Of a DNA stretch of 64,000 bases, positions 1 to 8,515 are shown piece by piece. Each line of letters begins with the position of its first letter. The first letter of the stretch is position 1. The DNA comes from Muribaculaceae bacterium. Its GTDB lineage: Bacteria > Bacteroidota > Bacteroidia > Bacteroidales > Muribaculaceae. The DNA is taken from the NCBI GenBank assembly GCA_017427945.1, contig JAFRRT010000012.1, positions 124,001 to 188,000 on the forward strand, in the 5' to 3' direction. The notes below the pieces were generated by a model that was not told where the DNA came from, searched no databases, and saw only the letters and a program-made list of their open reading frames with translations. The translations under genes were made by a program, and so were the position numbers.

Positions 1-1
1 G

Positions 2-535
2 AGATTCCAGGTCGAGAAGGTGCTGCAGCTGTCGCTGTTTGACCGCAAGAGCGGCACAGTGCGACTTGAAGAGGAAGATGCCAACGCTAACATCTACAGT
101 GTCATCAACACTTTCAACCTGAAAGTTGAAAAGTATGGCGGACACATTACTGCTAACCTTGATGCAGAGGATCCCATCGTCAATGTTGACAGGATGCATT
201 TCACCAACGTGATATTCAACCTCCTGGACAACGCCATCAAGTACCGCCGCGAAGACGTTCCTCTGGAACTGGTGGTGAGTACAATCAACCCCGACGATGA
301 CCACATCCAGATTACCGTCGCCGATAATGGCATCGGCATGAAGCGCGAAGACCTGAAGAAAATCTTCGAGAAATTCTACCGTGTTTCAACCGGCAACCGC
401 CATGATGTCAAAGGCTTCGGGTTGGGATTGGCCTATGTTCAAAAAATGATTGACCTCTTTGGCGGCAGCATTCGCGCCGAGAGCGAGGTCAACCGAGGAT
501 CAAAATTTATTATCACATTACCATTATACAAATAA
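2..535 (+). CDS. Sensor histidine kinase, C-terminal part (RprX-like), 5' truncated by window edge
   Basis: The open frame runs in from the window edge, so only the last part is present. It begins in the end of the dimerisation helix (RFQVEKVLQLSLFD), followed by an HATPase_c ATP-binding domain. The N box is NLLDNAIKYR, the G1 box DNGIGM and the G2 box GFGLGLAYV. As an inner-membrane two-component kinase it should phosphorylate the response regulator that starts about 10 bases after its stop. The kinase-regulator pairing and sequence style fit the Bacteroides RprX/RprY family. The sensor domain and the phospho-acceptor histidine lie outside the window, so the signal cannot be inferred. Confidence 0.93.
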   Translation, partial: RFQVEKVLQLSLFDRKSGTVRLEEEDANANIYSVINTFNLKVEKYGGHITANLDAEDPIVNVDRMHFTNVIFNLLDNAIKYRREDVPLELVVSTINPDDDHIQITVADNGIGMKREDLKKIFEKFYRVSTGNRHDVKGFGLGLAYVQKMIDLFGGSIRAESEVNRGSKFIITLPLYK

Positions 536-547
536 AAAATGACCATT

Positions 548-1258
548 ATGGAAGACAAATTGAAAATTTTATTGTGCGAAGACGATGAGAATCTTGGCAC
601 CCTCACTAGAGAGTATCTGGAGGACAAGGGCTTCAAGGCCGAGTTGTTTGCCGATGGCGAAGCCGGCTACAAGGCATTCCTGAAAGGCAAATATGATATT
701 TGCCTGCTTGACGTGATGATGCCCAAGAAAGACGGCTATCAGCTCGCCCAGGAAATCCGTGCTGTCAACAGCGATGTTCCCATCATTTTCCTTACCGCCA
801 AGACCTTGAAAGAAGACATTCTTGAGGGTTTCAAAATCGGTGCCGACGACTATATCACCAAGCCCTTCTCGATGGAGGAGCTCGTGATGCGCATCGAGGC
901 CATCTTGCGCCGCGTCAAGGGCAAGAAGGGTAAGGAGGTCACTGTTTACAAAATCGGTAAGTTCACCTTCGACACGCAACGTCAGGTGCTGTTCACCGAA
1001 GACCGCAGCGAGAACCTCACCACCAAGGAGAGCGAGCTGCTGAGCCTGCTGTGTGCCCACTTGAACGAGATTCTTGAGCGCAACTTCGCGTTGAAGACCA
1101 TCTGGATTGATGACAACTATTTCAACGCCAGGTCGATGGACGTTTACATCACCAAGCTGCGCAAGAAACTTAAAGAGGATCCCTCTATCGAGATCATCAA
1201 CATCCACGGCAAGGGCTACAAGCTCATCGCTCCGGAACTAGAGACCGAGGACAATTAA
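548..1258 (+). CDS. OmpR/PhoB-family response regulator (RprY-like)
   Basis: This 236-residue regulator has a receiver domain (residues 1-120) and a winged-helix DNA-binding domain (about 135-233). The acidic pocket is EDD at residues 11-13, the likely phosphorylated Asp is D55 in LLDVMMPKKDGY, and the switch lysine is in ITKPFS. The winged helix ends in a VYITKLRKKL recognition-helix region and HGKGYKL. I prefer ATG 548 (MEDKLKILLCEDD) to the in-frame ATG at 539, because homologues start at this point as I know them. It is co-transcribed with the kinase just upstream and is probably its target. Confidence 0.93.
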   Translation: MEDKLKILLCEDDENLGTLTREYLEDKGFKAELFADGEAGYKAFLKGKYDICLLDVMMPKKDGYQLAQEIRAVNSDVPIIFLTAKTLKEDILEGFKIGADDYITKPFSMEELVMRIEAILRRVKGKKGKEVTVYKIGKFTFDTQRQVLFTEDRSENLTTKESELLSLLCAHLNEILERNFALKTIWIDDNYFNARSMDVYITKLRKKLKEDPSIEIINIHGKGYKLIAPELETEDN

Positions 1259-1287
1259 TGTAACGATCGCCATCAACGACTAATGAT

Positions 1288-1330
1288 GTTGCCACTGTTC
1301 CACACATGGAGTGGAATGGCGGCAACGTCT
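1288..1330 (+). terminator. Probable terminator of the two-component operon
   Basis: GTTGCC (1288-1293) pairs with GGCAAC (1321-1326). Inside it GTTCCAC (1297-1303) pairs with GTGGAAT (1311-1317) through one wobble. A short T-rich stretch follows. It lies 30 bases after the regulator stop. Confidence 0.6.
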
Positions 1331-1401
1331 TTATTGAGGCACCGTTTGGTGTTCCCAATTTCGTTAAATGTGTTCAAATACATTCATTAAGCCTTCATTT
1401 G

Positions 1402-1432
1402 TTGCATTTTCATTCCATAATTGCTACCTTTG
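1402..1432 (+). promoter_or_regulatory. Bacteroidota promoter for the PlsC gene
   Basis: TTG at 1402-1404, 20 bases, then TACCTTTG at 1425-1432. This fits the -33/-7 consensus of the primary Bacteroidota sigma factor. The ATG at 1460 follows after a short leader. Confidence 0.75.
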
Positions 1433-1459
1433 CACCACTAACAGCAAATTGATTGGCCC

Positions 1460-2182
1460 ATGATATACATTTATCGTCTATACCAATGGTGCATCGTTTC
1501 GCCCATCATGCTGGTGCTGAGTATCCTCACAGCACTGGTCACCATCGTCGGCACCCTGTTCAATCAGGACTATTGGGGGTACTACCCGGCAAAGTGGTGG
1601 GCCCGCGTATGGTGCTGGCTGCACTTGGTGCGCGTGAATACCAAAGGCAGGGAACTCATTGACCACGAGACGAGCTATGTGTTTGTCGCCAATCACCAAG
1701 GGGCCTATGATATCTTTTCCATTTACGGTTTCCTGGGACACAACTTCAAATGGATGATGCGCAAGGGCATCACCAACATTCCCCTCGTCGGGACTGCTTG
1801 CCGCATGGCGGGCCACATCCTTGTGGATACCCACTCGACCCAGGGCCTTCGCAACACCATGGCCGCCGCCAAAAAGAAACTGCATGGCGGCATGTCAATC
1901 GTTGTCTTTCCTGAGGGAAGGCGCACCGACACGGGAAAGATGGCGCCCTTCAAAAACGGTGCCTTCAAGCTTGCCCTGGAGTTCGGCCTTCCTGTAGTGC
2001 CCATCACCATCGACGGCAGCTACAAGGTCATGCCACGCAGCACCTTTAACGTCACGCCTGGGACCATCACCCTTACCTTCCATGAGCCTATCCAGCACAC
2101 GGGAGGCAATGACATCGCACAGGTGAGCCACGAATGTCGCACCGTCATCCAACAGGATTTGCCCGAGGATATGCGCGACTGA
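1460..2182 (+). CDS. plsC: 1-acyl-sn-glycerol-3-phosphate acyltransferase (PlsC family)
   Basis: This 240-residue membrane enzyme should acylate lysophosphatidic acid to phosphatidic acid in phospholipid synthesis. A hydrophobic N-terminal segment (about residues 12-35) is the membrane anchor. The acyltransferase motif I, NHxxxxD, is NHQGAYD with His79 and Asp84. The substrate-binding motif is FPEGRR at 150-155, and the block VPITIDGS corresponds to the conserved V-P-I motif. The gene is monocistronic, between its own promoter and a strong terminator. PlsC-type enzymes are diverse, so the exact acyl acceptor is inferred. Confidence 0.88.
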   Translation: MIYIYRLYQWCIVSPIMLVLSILTALVTIVGTLFNQDYWGYYPAKWWARVWCWLHLVRVNTKGRELIDHETSYVFVANHQGAYDIFSIYGFLGHNFKWMMRKGITNIPLVGTACRMAGHILVDTHSTQGLRNTMAAAKKKLHGGMSIVVFPEGRRTDTGKMAPFKNGAFKLALEFGLPVVPITIDGSYKVMPRSTFNVTPGTITLTFHEPIQHTGGNDIAQVSHECRTVIQQDLPEDMRD

Positions 2183-2210
2183 AAACATATTACAAGAATA
2201 GATATGAGAG

Positions 2211-2241
2211 AACTGCCATGTGAAAACGTGGCAGTTTTTTT
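2211..2241 (+). terminator. Intrinsic terminator of plsC
   Basis: AACTGCCATG (2211-2220) pairs with CGTGGCAGTT (2227-2236) through one wobble, and a run of T follows to 2241. This is a classic rho-independent terminator. Confidence 0.85.
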
Positions 2242-2250
2242 CATATTGTT

Positions 2251-2281
2251 TTTGTAATCACTAATCTTTTTACTACATTTG
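2251..2281 (+). promoter_or_regulatory. Bacteroidota promoter for the BspA-like gene
   Basis: TTTG at 2251-2254, 19 bases, then TACATTTG at 2274-2281. It is 47 bases before the ATG at 2328. Confidence 0.75.
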
Positions 2282-2327
2282 TGGGAAAATAAACATAACA
2301 TAACATCACACTAAAAACATCAGCGAT

Positions 2328-5300
2328 ATGAAGACAAAAACTATTACTCGTCAATTATTGATGGCGTTGGTTTGCATCGCCACAGCATTCAGTGCATGGT
2401 CCTATGACCTGCAAGTGGATGGAATTTATTACAATGTATGGAGCAACCAAGCCACCGTGACCTATGAAAGCGAGCAAGGTGTAGCTTCCTACAGCGGCAA
2501 CGTGGTCATTCCTTCTTCTTTCACTTACAATGGCACTACCTATAACGTCACTGGCATTGGTGATAATGCCTTTGAGGGTTGCACCGATTTGACCACTATC
2601 ACAATTCCTAACTCAGTCACATGGATTGGAGAATATGCCTTCTATGGTTGTACAAACCTGTTTGGATCAAATGGGAACTATTATTTCTTCTTGCCGGAGA
2701 ACATCGCTTTGATTCGCGAATATGCGTTTGGTGGCGGCAACGCCATCATCCAATTTGAAGTGGACCCGAACAACGAATATTTCTCCTGCCACAACGGTGT
2801 ACTGTATAATAAGAACAAAACCAAACTGATCAGTTTCCCATCCGGTTCTACACTGACCGTACTCACCAGCAGCTTTTTCCCATCGACTCTCACCACTATT
2901 GGAAATGGAGCATTCGGCGACTGCCATCAACTGACAGGGCTTGAAATACCTGGCTCGGTGACACAAATTGGAGGATGGGCGTTTGACGGCTGCACAGGAC
3001 TGAAACGTGTTATCATTCCTGAAAGTGTCACGACAATTGGGACCTGTGCTTTCCGGTATGCCTATAACATGGAAACGGTCATCTGCCTTATCTCGACGCC
3101 ACCCACCATCGACGACGAGGCTTTTAGCTGTTTCAATATTGCCACTTTGGTCGTTCCCCCATCATCGCTCACAGCCTACAGAAATGCATCTGAGTGGAAG
3201 AGATTCACTGCCATCAAAAGCGCAAACTTCGACTTCGTGTATAATGGTGTCTTCTATAAGATTACCAGTTCAACCAACAAGACAGTCGCTGTTGTCCGTT
3301 CAATAGATGAACAATCGTTTGATAGCTATGACTATATGGGCGTTGTCAGCATCCCCCCGACAGTCACCTATGCCGGAAACACCTATACGGTAACGACTAT
3401 TGACAATTATGCTTTCTATTACAACAAACAGCTTGAACGGGTATATCTCCCGCCTACAGTAACAACCATCGGTGAACGCGCATTCTACGGATGCGAGAAC
3501 CTGCAGGTATTGTCTCTTAATGAGGGATTGACCGAAATTGGCCGATATGCAGTGTGCATCTGCCATAGTTTGACATCCATCACGCTCCCTGAAACACTTA
3601 CCACAATCGGAGAATACGCCTTCTACAATTCCGGACTGAACAGTATTGTAATTCCCAACTCTGTTACCACGATTGAACAGGGGACATTCGAAATGTGTGC
3701 AGGGCTGGAATCGGTTGTATTGGGTACCGGTATCACTGATATTGGCCCCAGTACATTTGCCAATTGTTCTTCATTGATTCATATCACAAGTATGGCTACT
3801 ACACCGCCCTCAATTACGTCAAGCACTTTTACATCCTATCAATACAACAACGCAACCCTGATAGTGCCCAAGGCATCACTCAGTGCCTATCAAGAAGCGA
3901 CCTATTGGTCCAACTTCACCAATTTCGAAACAACCGGCACCACCTTTGAGTATAATGGTATCTACTATTACATCAACGATGACGGCCAAACCGCCTCTGT
4001 CACTTACAAGGACACCAATTACAACAGCTACAGCGGCAACGTTGTAGTACCGGAATATGTCTATTACAATGGCTTCAACTACAAAGTGAACGCTATTGGA
4101 GAACGCGCCTTCTACAATTGCCAATCACTCCTTTCTGTCTCGATGCCCTCTTGTATACTCAGCATCGGCAAACACTCGTTCGACAAGTGTACAGCATTGA
4201 CATCTATATCACTTCCGTATTACCTGACGGTCATTGGGGATTATGCTTTCTATAGCTGCACTTCCCTCAGCTCGATAGACCTGTGTGATCAACTGAAAAC
4301 AATCTCGCAATTCTCATTGTCACACACCGCAATCAATTCGATTTCTATTCCAAGCAGTGTTGACAGCATCAGTTACACAGCATTCAACTACTGCAACTCG
4401 CTTACCGGCATCACGGTCAATCTCCATAACCAGAAGTATTGCAGCATTGATCGTGTGTTGTTCAGCAAAGACGGAAAAACGCTTGTCGCCTATCCTGGCG
4501 CTCATGCAGCTAACTATACAGTACCCAATGGCACCGAAGTCATCATGGCCAGCGCTTTCCGTGGTGGCGAGACATTGTCTCATGTGACCTTGCCGACATC
4601 GCTTCGCGAGATTCAGCACTCAGCATTCTTCGAAAACATCAGTCTTGAAGAAATTGTTGTTCCTAACGGTGTGACAACCATTGGAAACAGCGCCTTTTCT
4701 GGTTGTTCATCGATGACAAGAGCCGAACTGCCGTCTACACTCACATCGCTGGGCTATTTGGCATTTAACAATGTACCCGACTTGACTGAGCTCATCGTGA
4801 AAGCACAAACGCCACCCACGTGTGCCATTTACTACAACCCCAGAACAGGCGAGGTCTATGAAGCCTTCATGGATGACCATTACAATAATGTCACGCTGAC
4901 AGTTCCCACGGGTTGCACGGCAGCCTATCAGACCGCAAGTACGTGGAAGAAGTTTATGATTATCGAAGAGGAGAGCTTCCCAATCGAAAGTGTCCGCGGT
5001 GATGTCAATGGCGATGGCAATATCAGCATCGCCGACGTAACAGCACTTATCGATTACCTCCTGGATTCATCCTCGTCAGTCGCGACCGGAGCCGACTGCA
5101 ACCTTGACGGAAGCATCAGTATCGCCGACGTGACAGCACTCATCGATTACCTGCTTCAAAACAGCTGGGGCGACAAAAAGTGCATCGAACTATGGGGATT
5201 GAGTGGAATTGATTTTGGCAACACCCAATGGGGAATAGGTGGCGGCAGTATCGGTGTTGATTTGCAACCCTTATATCCCATTCAAGGCTACAGCTATGAT

Positions 5301-5828
5301 GATAATGGTCACGGCATCCTTGAATATACCGGTTATTTCAGCGCCCCCAGTTTCTTTCTTATAACGAAACCCGACCGTAGTGAAAGCATCCAAAATGATG
5401 GCGGTGCCTTCTATGTTGAAGAAGACGGCTACTACACCGTAAGTCTCAATACGGCCACACATGAGGTGAGCATTACGCCCTTTACGCCCTCAACGGGGTT
5501 GGCTCCAGCCACTTATCCGACGATGTGCATTGCCGGTGACGTGACCGACTGGGTGGCCAATACCTTATTCATGCAGCCTGTCAACCCGCGTTCGGTTCAA
5601 AACCATGACTGGTATCTGACACTCAACGTGACGTCAAACTCAATTATGAAGTTCGTGTATGACAGCTGGTATGCCTTCTGGGGTTCCGAAACGTTCCCCT
5701 ACGGCACTGGTTACGCCACCGGCGATAATATACCGGTACCTGCCGGTGAATACCAAATCATGTTCAACGACATCACAGGCAACTACATCTTCGTGCCCGG
5801 CACCTATCCGCAGATTCCCGAGTGGTGA
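2328..5828 (+). CDS. Large secreted BspA-type leucine-rich-repeat protein with dockerin-like pair and SusE/F-like C terminus
   Basis: This 1166-residue protein has a signal peptide (cleavage near residue 25, SAWSYDL). Three tandem modules follow, each opening with a YNGxYY-type header (about residues 31, 301 and 540). Each continues with BspA/LRR_5 repeats (IGDNAFEGC, IGERAFYGC and similar) and closes with a VPxxxxxAYxxAxxWxxF segment. Residues near 890-945 form two dockerin-like calcium loops (GDVNGDGN and DCNLDGS, each followed by ISIADVTALIDYLL). The last 220 residues hold two SusE/SusF-like beta domains (MCIAGDVTDW, YQIMFNDITGNYIF). BspA-like proteins are surface proteins that bind host or polysaccharide ligands; that role here is inferred. 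No LPxTG or T9SS tail was recognised. It has its own promoter and terminator. Confidence 0.85.
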   Translation: MKTKTITRQLLMALVCIATAFSAWSYDLQVDGIYYNVWSNQATVTYESEQGVASYSGNVVIPSSFTYNGTTYNVTGIGDNAFEGCTDLTTITIPNSVTWIGEYAFYGCTNLFGSNGNYYFFLPENIALIREYAFGGGNAIIQFEVDPNNEYFSCHNGVLYNKNKTKLISFPSGSTLTVLTSSFFPSTLTTIGNGAFGDCHQLTGLEIPGSVTQIGGWAFDGCTGLKRVIIPESVTTIGTCAFRYAYNMETVICLISTPPTIDDEAFSCFNIATLVVPPSSLTAYRNASEWKRFTAIKSANFDFVYNGVFYKITSSTNKTVAVVRSIDEQSFDSYDYMGVVSIPPTVTYAGNTYTVTTIDNYAFYYNKQLERVYLPPTVTTIGERAFYGCENLQVLSLNEGLTEIGRYAVCICHSLTSITLPETLTTIGEYAFYNSGLNSIVIPNSVTTIEQGTFEMCAGLESVVLGTGITDIGPSTFANCSSLIHITSMATTPPSITSSTFTSYQYNNATLIVPKASLSAYQEATYWSNFTNFETTGTTFEYNGIYYYINDDGQTASVTYKDTNYNSYSGNVVVPEYVYYNGFNYKVNAIGERAFYNCQSLLSVSMPSCILSIGKHSFDKCTALTSISLPYYLTVIGDYAFYSCTSLSSIDLCDQLKTISQFSLSHTAINSISIPSSVDSISYTAFNYCNSLTGITVNLHNQKYCSIDRVLFSKDGKTLVAYPGAHAANYTVPNGTEVIMASAFRGGETLSHVTLPTSLREIQHSAFFENISLEEIVVPNGVTTIGNSAFSGCSSMTRAELPSTLTSLGYLAFNNVPDLTELIVKAQTPPTCAIYYNPRTGEVYEAFMDDHYNNVTLTVPTGCTAAYQTASTWKKFMIIEEESFPIESVRGDVNGDGNISIADVTALIDYLLDSSSSVATGADCNLDGSISIADVTALIDYLLQNSWGDKKCIELWGLSGIDFGNTQWGIGGGSIGVDLQPLYPIQGYSYDDNGHGILEYTGYFSAPSFFLITKPDRSESIQNDGGAFYVEEDGYYTVSLNTATHEVSITPFTPSTGLAPATYPTMCIAGDVTDWVANTLFMQPVNPRSVQNHDWYLTLNVTSNSIMKFVYDSWYAFWGSETFPYGTGYATGDNIPVPAGEYQIMFNDITGNYIFVPGTYPQIPEW
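5000..5165 (+). other. Dockerin-like calcium-loop pair (in the BspA-like protein)
   Basis: Two copies of D-x-N-x-D-G followed by the helix SIADVTALIDYLL are separated by about 20 residues. The same pair recurs at 17101-17271 and, in variant form, in the protein at 61140-62114. Confidence 0.8.
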
Positions 5829-5861
5829 TTGTGATTGCTGATCGATGAGGTCATTGCATAT

Positions 5862-5898
5862 AGTGAGCCCCAAAAGCCAATAACTTTTGGGGCTCACT
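5862..5898. terminator. Bidirectional terminator between convergent genes
   Basis: A perfect 15-bp stem (5862-5876 with 5884-5898) has a 7-base loop and A/T-rich flanks. It serves the BspA-like gene on plus and the PHP phosphatase gene on minus. Confidence 0.85.
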
Positions 5899-5921
5899 AC
5901 TGTATTCTTAATATCTAATTA

Positions 5922-6665
5922 CTATGCGATAATCATGTCATTCTTGACAGTTTCCTCAAGTTCCGGTGCCATCCGTTTCCATTCCTTGGAATTGAGGTAT
6001 TCCATGATGATATGAGCGTGCTTGATATTGTGCATGTCACTACCCAGATAATCGATCATGCCATTCTTGGCAAACCATAAAGCGCTGTCGCGTGCCTCCT
6101 CACCAAAGTAACCCGTGAATGACAGGATATTGACCTGGAACCTGGCGCCTGCATTATGCAACTGCTCATAACGCTTGCGGCGGCGGGAGTAATAGGTATA
6201 ACGCTCGGGATGGGCAAGGATGGTCTTATAACCCTTGATCTGCATGTCGAACAGCAATTCATCAAGATTCATCAGCTCCTGCTGGAAGGAGTTCTCGAGA
6301 AGGATGTGATTGCCCGGCATGGGTAACAGGTGGTCGGCAGCATACTCTTTATCAAAATACTCATCCATGCGGTACTCGGCGCTCAATGCCAATTCCATGT
6401 CCAGACCTGCATCGGTGACGGCATCCTGGAGTTTAAGGAATGCGTCCATCAGCTTCTCGCGCGTATTCTCAAAAGTCACCGCGGTTACATGTGAGGTGAG
6501 GATGACACGGGAGATACCCATCTCGGCCTCGGCCTGCAGCATTTCAAGTGACTTCTCCATCGAGGGTGAGCCATGATCAACACCCGGCAGGATGTGGCAA
6601 TGAATATCAGTATTATAGAAGAGTTTAACCTGCTCTTTTTTATGTCCGAAGAGTTTGCCAAACAT
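5922..6665 (-). CDS. CpsB/YwqE-type PHP-domain tyrosine phosphatase
   Basis: This 247-residue protein matches the PHP-domain protein-tyrosine phosphatases that dephosphorylate capsule/exopolysaccharide tyrosine kinases. Visible metal ligands are DIHCHILPGVDHG near the N terminus, LTSHV, ILAHPERY and LGSDMHN near the C terminus, in the family order. I chose ATG 6665 (MFGKLFGHKK). The frame extends to a TTG at 6686, which is a less likely start. No kinase or capsule genes adjoin it. It stands alone with its own promoter and a shared terminator. The substrate is inferred from the family only. Confidence 0.85.
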   Translation of the reverse strand: MFGKLFGHKKEQVKLFYNTDIHCHILPGVDHGSPSMEKSLEMLQAEAEMGISRVILTSHVTAVTFENTREKLMDAFLKLQDAVTDAGLDMELALSAEYRMDEYFDKEYAADHLLPMPGNHILLENSFQQELMNLDELLFDMQIKGYKTILAHPERYTYYSRRRKRYEQLHNAGARFQVNILSFTGYFGEEARDSALWFAKNGMIDYLGSDMHNIKHAHIIMEYLNSKEWKRMAPELEETVKNDMIIA

Positions 6666-6702
6666 ATTCTTTTCGTTCTTTTTCAAAATTCAAATTGAAC
6701 TG

Positions 6703-6734
6703 CAAAAATAATCAATTTTCAGCATGTAGCCAAA
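6703..6734 (-). promoter_or_regulatory. Promoter for the PHP phosphatase gene
   Basis: On the minus strand TTTG (6734-6731), 20 bases, then TATTTTTG (6710-6703). Confidence 0.7.
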
Positions 6735-6910
6735 CCTCAAGCGATTTTTTCAATCAATTCATAGATAAATAGGGCAAAAAGGCGGGGTCGCAAACCGCTG
6801 TAAACACCTTATTGACAGGAAAAATGCGTCTAAACTGATAAAAAATGATGAAATTTAACTGATTTACAGAAAAAACCGGAAAAATCTTTTTCCAGTTCAA
6901 AAACTCTTTG

Positions 6911-6918
6911 TACCTTTG
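6911..6918 (+). promoter_or_regulatory. -7 element TACCTTTG for the L31 gene
   Basis: TACCTTTG followed by GCA is the usual Bacteroidota start-site context. The -33 element is a weaker T-rich stretch near 6887-6892. It gives an unusually long leader of about 135 bases. Confidence 0.65.
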
Positions 6919-6929
6919 CAGGCCATTAC

Positions 6930-6994
6930 AAAATTTGGGCATGTCGAACACTGTCGAAAGTTCAGTTTCAATGGTCAAGACACAACCAAATTTT
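6930..6994 (+). promoter_or_regulatory. Candidate structured leader of the L31 mRNA
   Basis: AAAATTTGG (6930-6938) is perfectly complementary to CCAAATTTT (6986-6994). The two arms would enclose 47 bases in the 5' untranslated leader. Ribosomal-protein leaders are often autoregulated; that use here is inference. Confidence 0.3.
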
Positions 6995-7059
6995 ATGTTA
7001 AAACGGCGTTTACCAGCGCCACAAATAAAACGTAAGTTAAACTATTAAAATATACTGAA

Positions 7060-7314
7060 ATGAAGAAAGATATCCATCCCGACAACTATCGCGAGGTTGC
7101 TTTCAAGGACATGTCAAACGAGGAGGTCTTCATCACCCGCAGCACGGTGAACACCAAGGACACCATTGAGATTGACGGCACCACCTATCCCCTGGTGAAG
7201 CTCGAGATCACCAATACCTCGCACCCCTTCTTCACCGGCAAGCAGAAGCTCGTCGACACCGCAGGTCGCGTGGACAAGTTCATGCAGCGTTACGGCAACC
7301 GCAAGAAGAAATAA
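7060..7314 (+). CDS. rpmE2: 50S ribosomal protein L31 type B
   Basis: This 84-residue protein begins [19 protein letters not shown] and contains [15 protein letters not shown] and the C-terminal [11 protein letters not shown], all typical of L31 type B. It lacks the zinc-binding cysteines of type A L31, as expected for the zinc-independent paralogue. It is a structural protein of the large subunit near the 5S rRNA/inter-subunit bridge. It is a single-gene unit with a long leader upstream. Confidence 0.95.
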   Translation: MKKDIHPDNYREVAFKDMSNEEVFITRSTVNTKDTIEIDGTTYPLVKLEITNTSHPFFTGKQKLVDTAGRVDKFMQRYGNRKKK

Positions 7315-7327
7315 GAGACATTACTAC

Positions 7328-7347
7328 TGCCGTGAGCGCTCACGGCA
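7328..7347. repeat. Perfect 20-bp palindrome after the L31 gene
   Basis: TGCCGTGAGC is followed directly by its reverse complement, just after the stop codon. It has no loop and no T run. It could extrude as a cruciform, add to termination or be a protein-binding site. Confidence 0.6.
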
Positions 7348-7362
7348 AGTACAACACAAAAC

Positions 7363-7402
7363 AGGCGACGCGCCTTCACATCGAGGGCGCGCCGCTTGTT
7401 AT
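7363..7402. terminator. Terminator between convergent L31 and DUF3667 genes
   Basis: GCGACGCGCC (from 7365) pairs with GGCGCGCCGC (7386-7395) through one mismatch, and TTGTTATTTTC follows on the plus strand. It probably serves both strands. Confidence 0.65.
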
Positions 7403-7413
7403 TTTCATGTTTT

Positions 7414-8502
7414 TCAATCATTCATGTAAATGGCTCCCATCGATCCAATTATACTGTCAATCGAGTTGTCTACGCCCAACCTATTACATACAAGGGTTGT
7501 TATCAATAAAACCGCGATTGCCAGCAGCAACCGCATGAACGGCTTACCCCAGATGCCGTTGCGCCATGACTTGGTATTAATGATATTGACTATTTCCAGT
7601 ATCACCCACATCAAAACCAGACGGTCAACACCCTTCGCCAAATACTTTGCCGATGCAGCCCACTGCTGCTCATAGAGATAATAAATAATACCTCCTATGC
7701 TGTTGACCACTTTACCTACAAACAACATGAGCAGCAAAGAAACCAGCACTCGCCAGATGGTACCCCACCATCCATAGCCGAACAGTTGCTTATAATCACA
7801 CATCAACATGATTGGCAGAATAATGACGACCATGATAGCGGTCGCTTCACTGCCATTATTTGACTTGTTCAGGGTTGAAAAGAAAAGTAATATCAAAAGC
7901 AACATGAACATGAGAAACTGCACACCTATAAAAACCTGAATATAGAAACCCTGAGGCAAGGTGTGTCGAGGCAAACGTGGAGCCTGTCGGAATAGGAACC
8001 ACACCGGCACAATAAAGAATGAGAATCCTATCAACGCAGCCCACGCAAGGTGATCTCCCATCCATTCATAGACACCGTCAATTAAGCTCTCATAATCTGT
8101 TGCCGCAACTCCACTGAGGTTGTCCGAGTAGTTCATGCCGAAAAGATTATTGAGCAGCGCAAGAGCAATCGCAACAATCACCAACATCTTGACGGGCGGG
8201 AAACTGGCCTGTCGCTTGCCGCTGATGTAGTCACGGATGAGATAACCCGGCCGCCAGATGAGTTGCCACAACGAGTAGGGCAACGAACGGGTGCCCACTC
8301 CCCAAACGTCCAAAATGCCCGTCCCCACACTGTGCCACGTGATAGGCCCGTAAATAGCCTTTTGGCCACAGCGCGGACAGTAGTTGTTATCAGAATTATT
8401 CCCGCAGTTGCAACACCGGTGATGCTCATGGCCATCTTGATAATCAAACGGTTGCTGCTGCCACTGGCGAAAACGCTGATATTTATCTTTAATGTAACTC
8501 AT
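7414..8502 (-). CDS. DUF3667 zinc-ribbon membrane protein, copy 1
   Basis: This 362-residue protein has an N-terminal zinc ribbon (CCNCGNNSDNNYCPRCGQKA) followed by the DUF3667 block (GTRSLPYSLWQLIWRPGYLI, FPPVKMLVIVAIAL) and about five transmembrane segments. The function of the family is unknown. It starts at ATG 8502, 13 bases after the stop of its paralogue; a TTG further upstream is unlikely. It is the last gene of a three-gene membrane operon. The two copies share the zinc ribbon, the SLPYSLWQL and FPPVKML motifs and KQLFGYGWWG, but diverge in the loops, so the duplication is old. Confidence 0.85.
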   Translation of the reverse strand: MSYIKDKYQRFRQWQQQPFDYQDGHEHHRCCNCGNNSDNNYCPRCGQKAIYGPITWHSVGTGILDVWGVGTRSLPYSLWQLIWRPGYLIRDYISGKRQASFPPVKMLVIVAIALALLNNLFGMNYSDNLSGVAATDYESLIDGVYEWMGDHLAWAALIGFSFFIVPVWFLFRQAPRLPRHTLPQGFYIQVFIGVQFLMFMLLLILLFFSTLNKSNNGSEATAIMVVIILPIMLMCDYKQLFGYGWWGTIWRVLVSLLLMLFVGKVVNSIGGIIYYLYEQQWAASAKYLAKGVDRLVLMWVILEIVNIINTKSWRNGIWGKPFMRLLLAIAVLLITTLVCNRLGVDNSIDSIIGSMGAIYMND

Positions 8503-8515
8503 CCTATTTCCAGAC

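Larger units (their letters stand above)
6666..7059. other. Divergent intergenic region before the phosphatase and L31 genes
   Basis: This 394-base A/T-rich gap holds a minus promoter (6703-6734), a plus promoter (-7 at 6911-6918) and a roughly 135-base leader before the L31 start. A 75-codon minus-strand frame inside it has no recognisable product. Confidence 0.7.

Noticed and set aside
569-1207. 212-codon minus frame over the response regulator
   Set aside because: The sense strand is a full OmpR-type regulator with intact motifs; the antisense frame has no independent support.
6754-6978. 75-codon minus frame upstream of the L31 gene
   Set aside because: It overlaps the L31 promoter, has a weak start context and no recognisable product.
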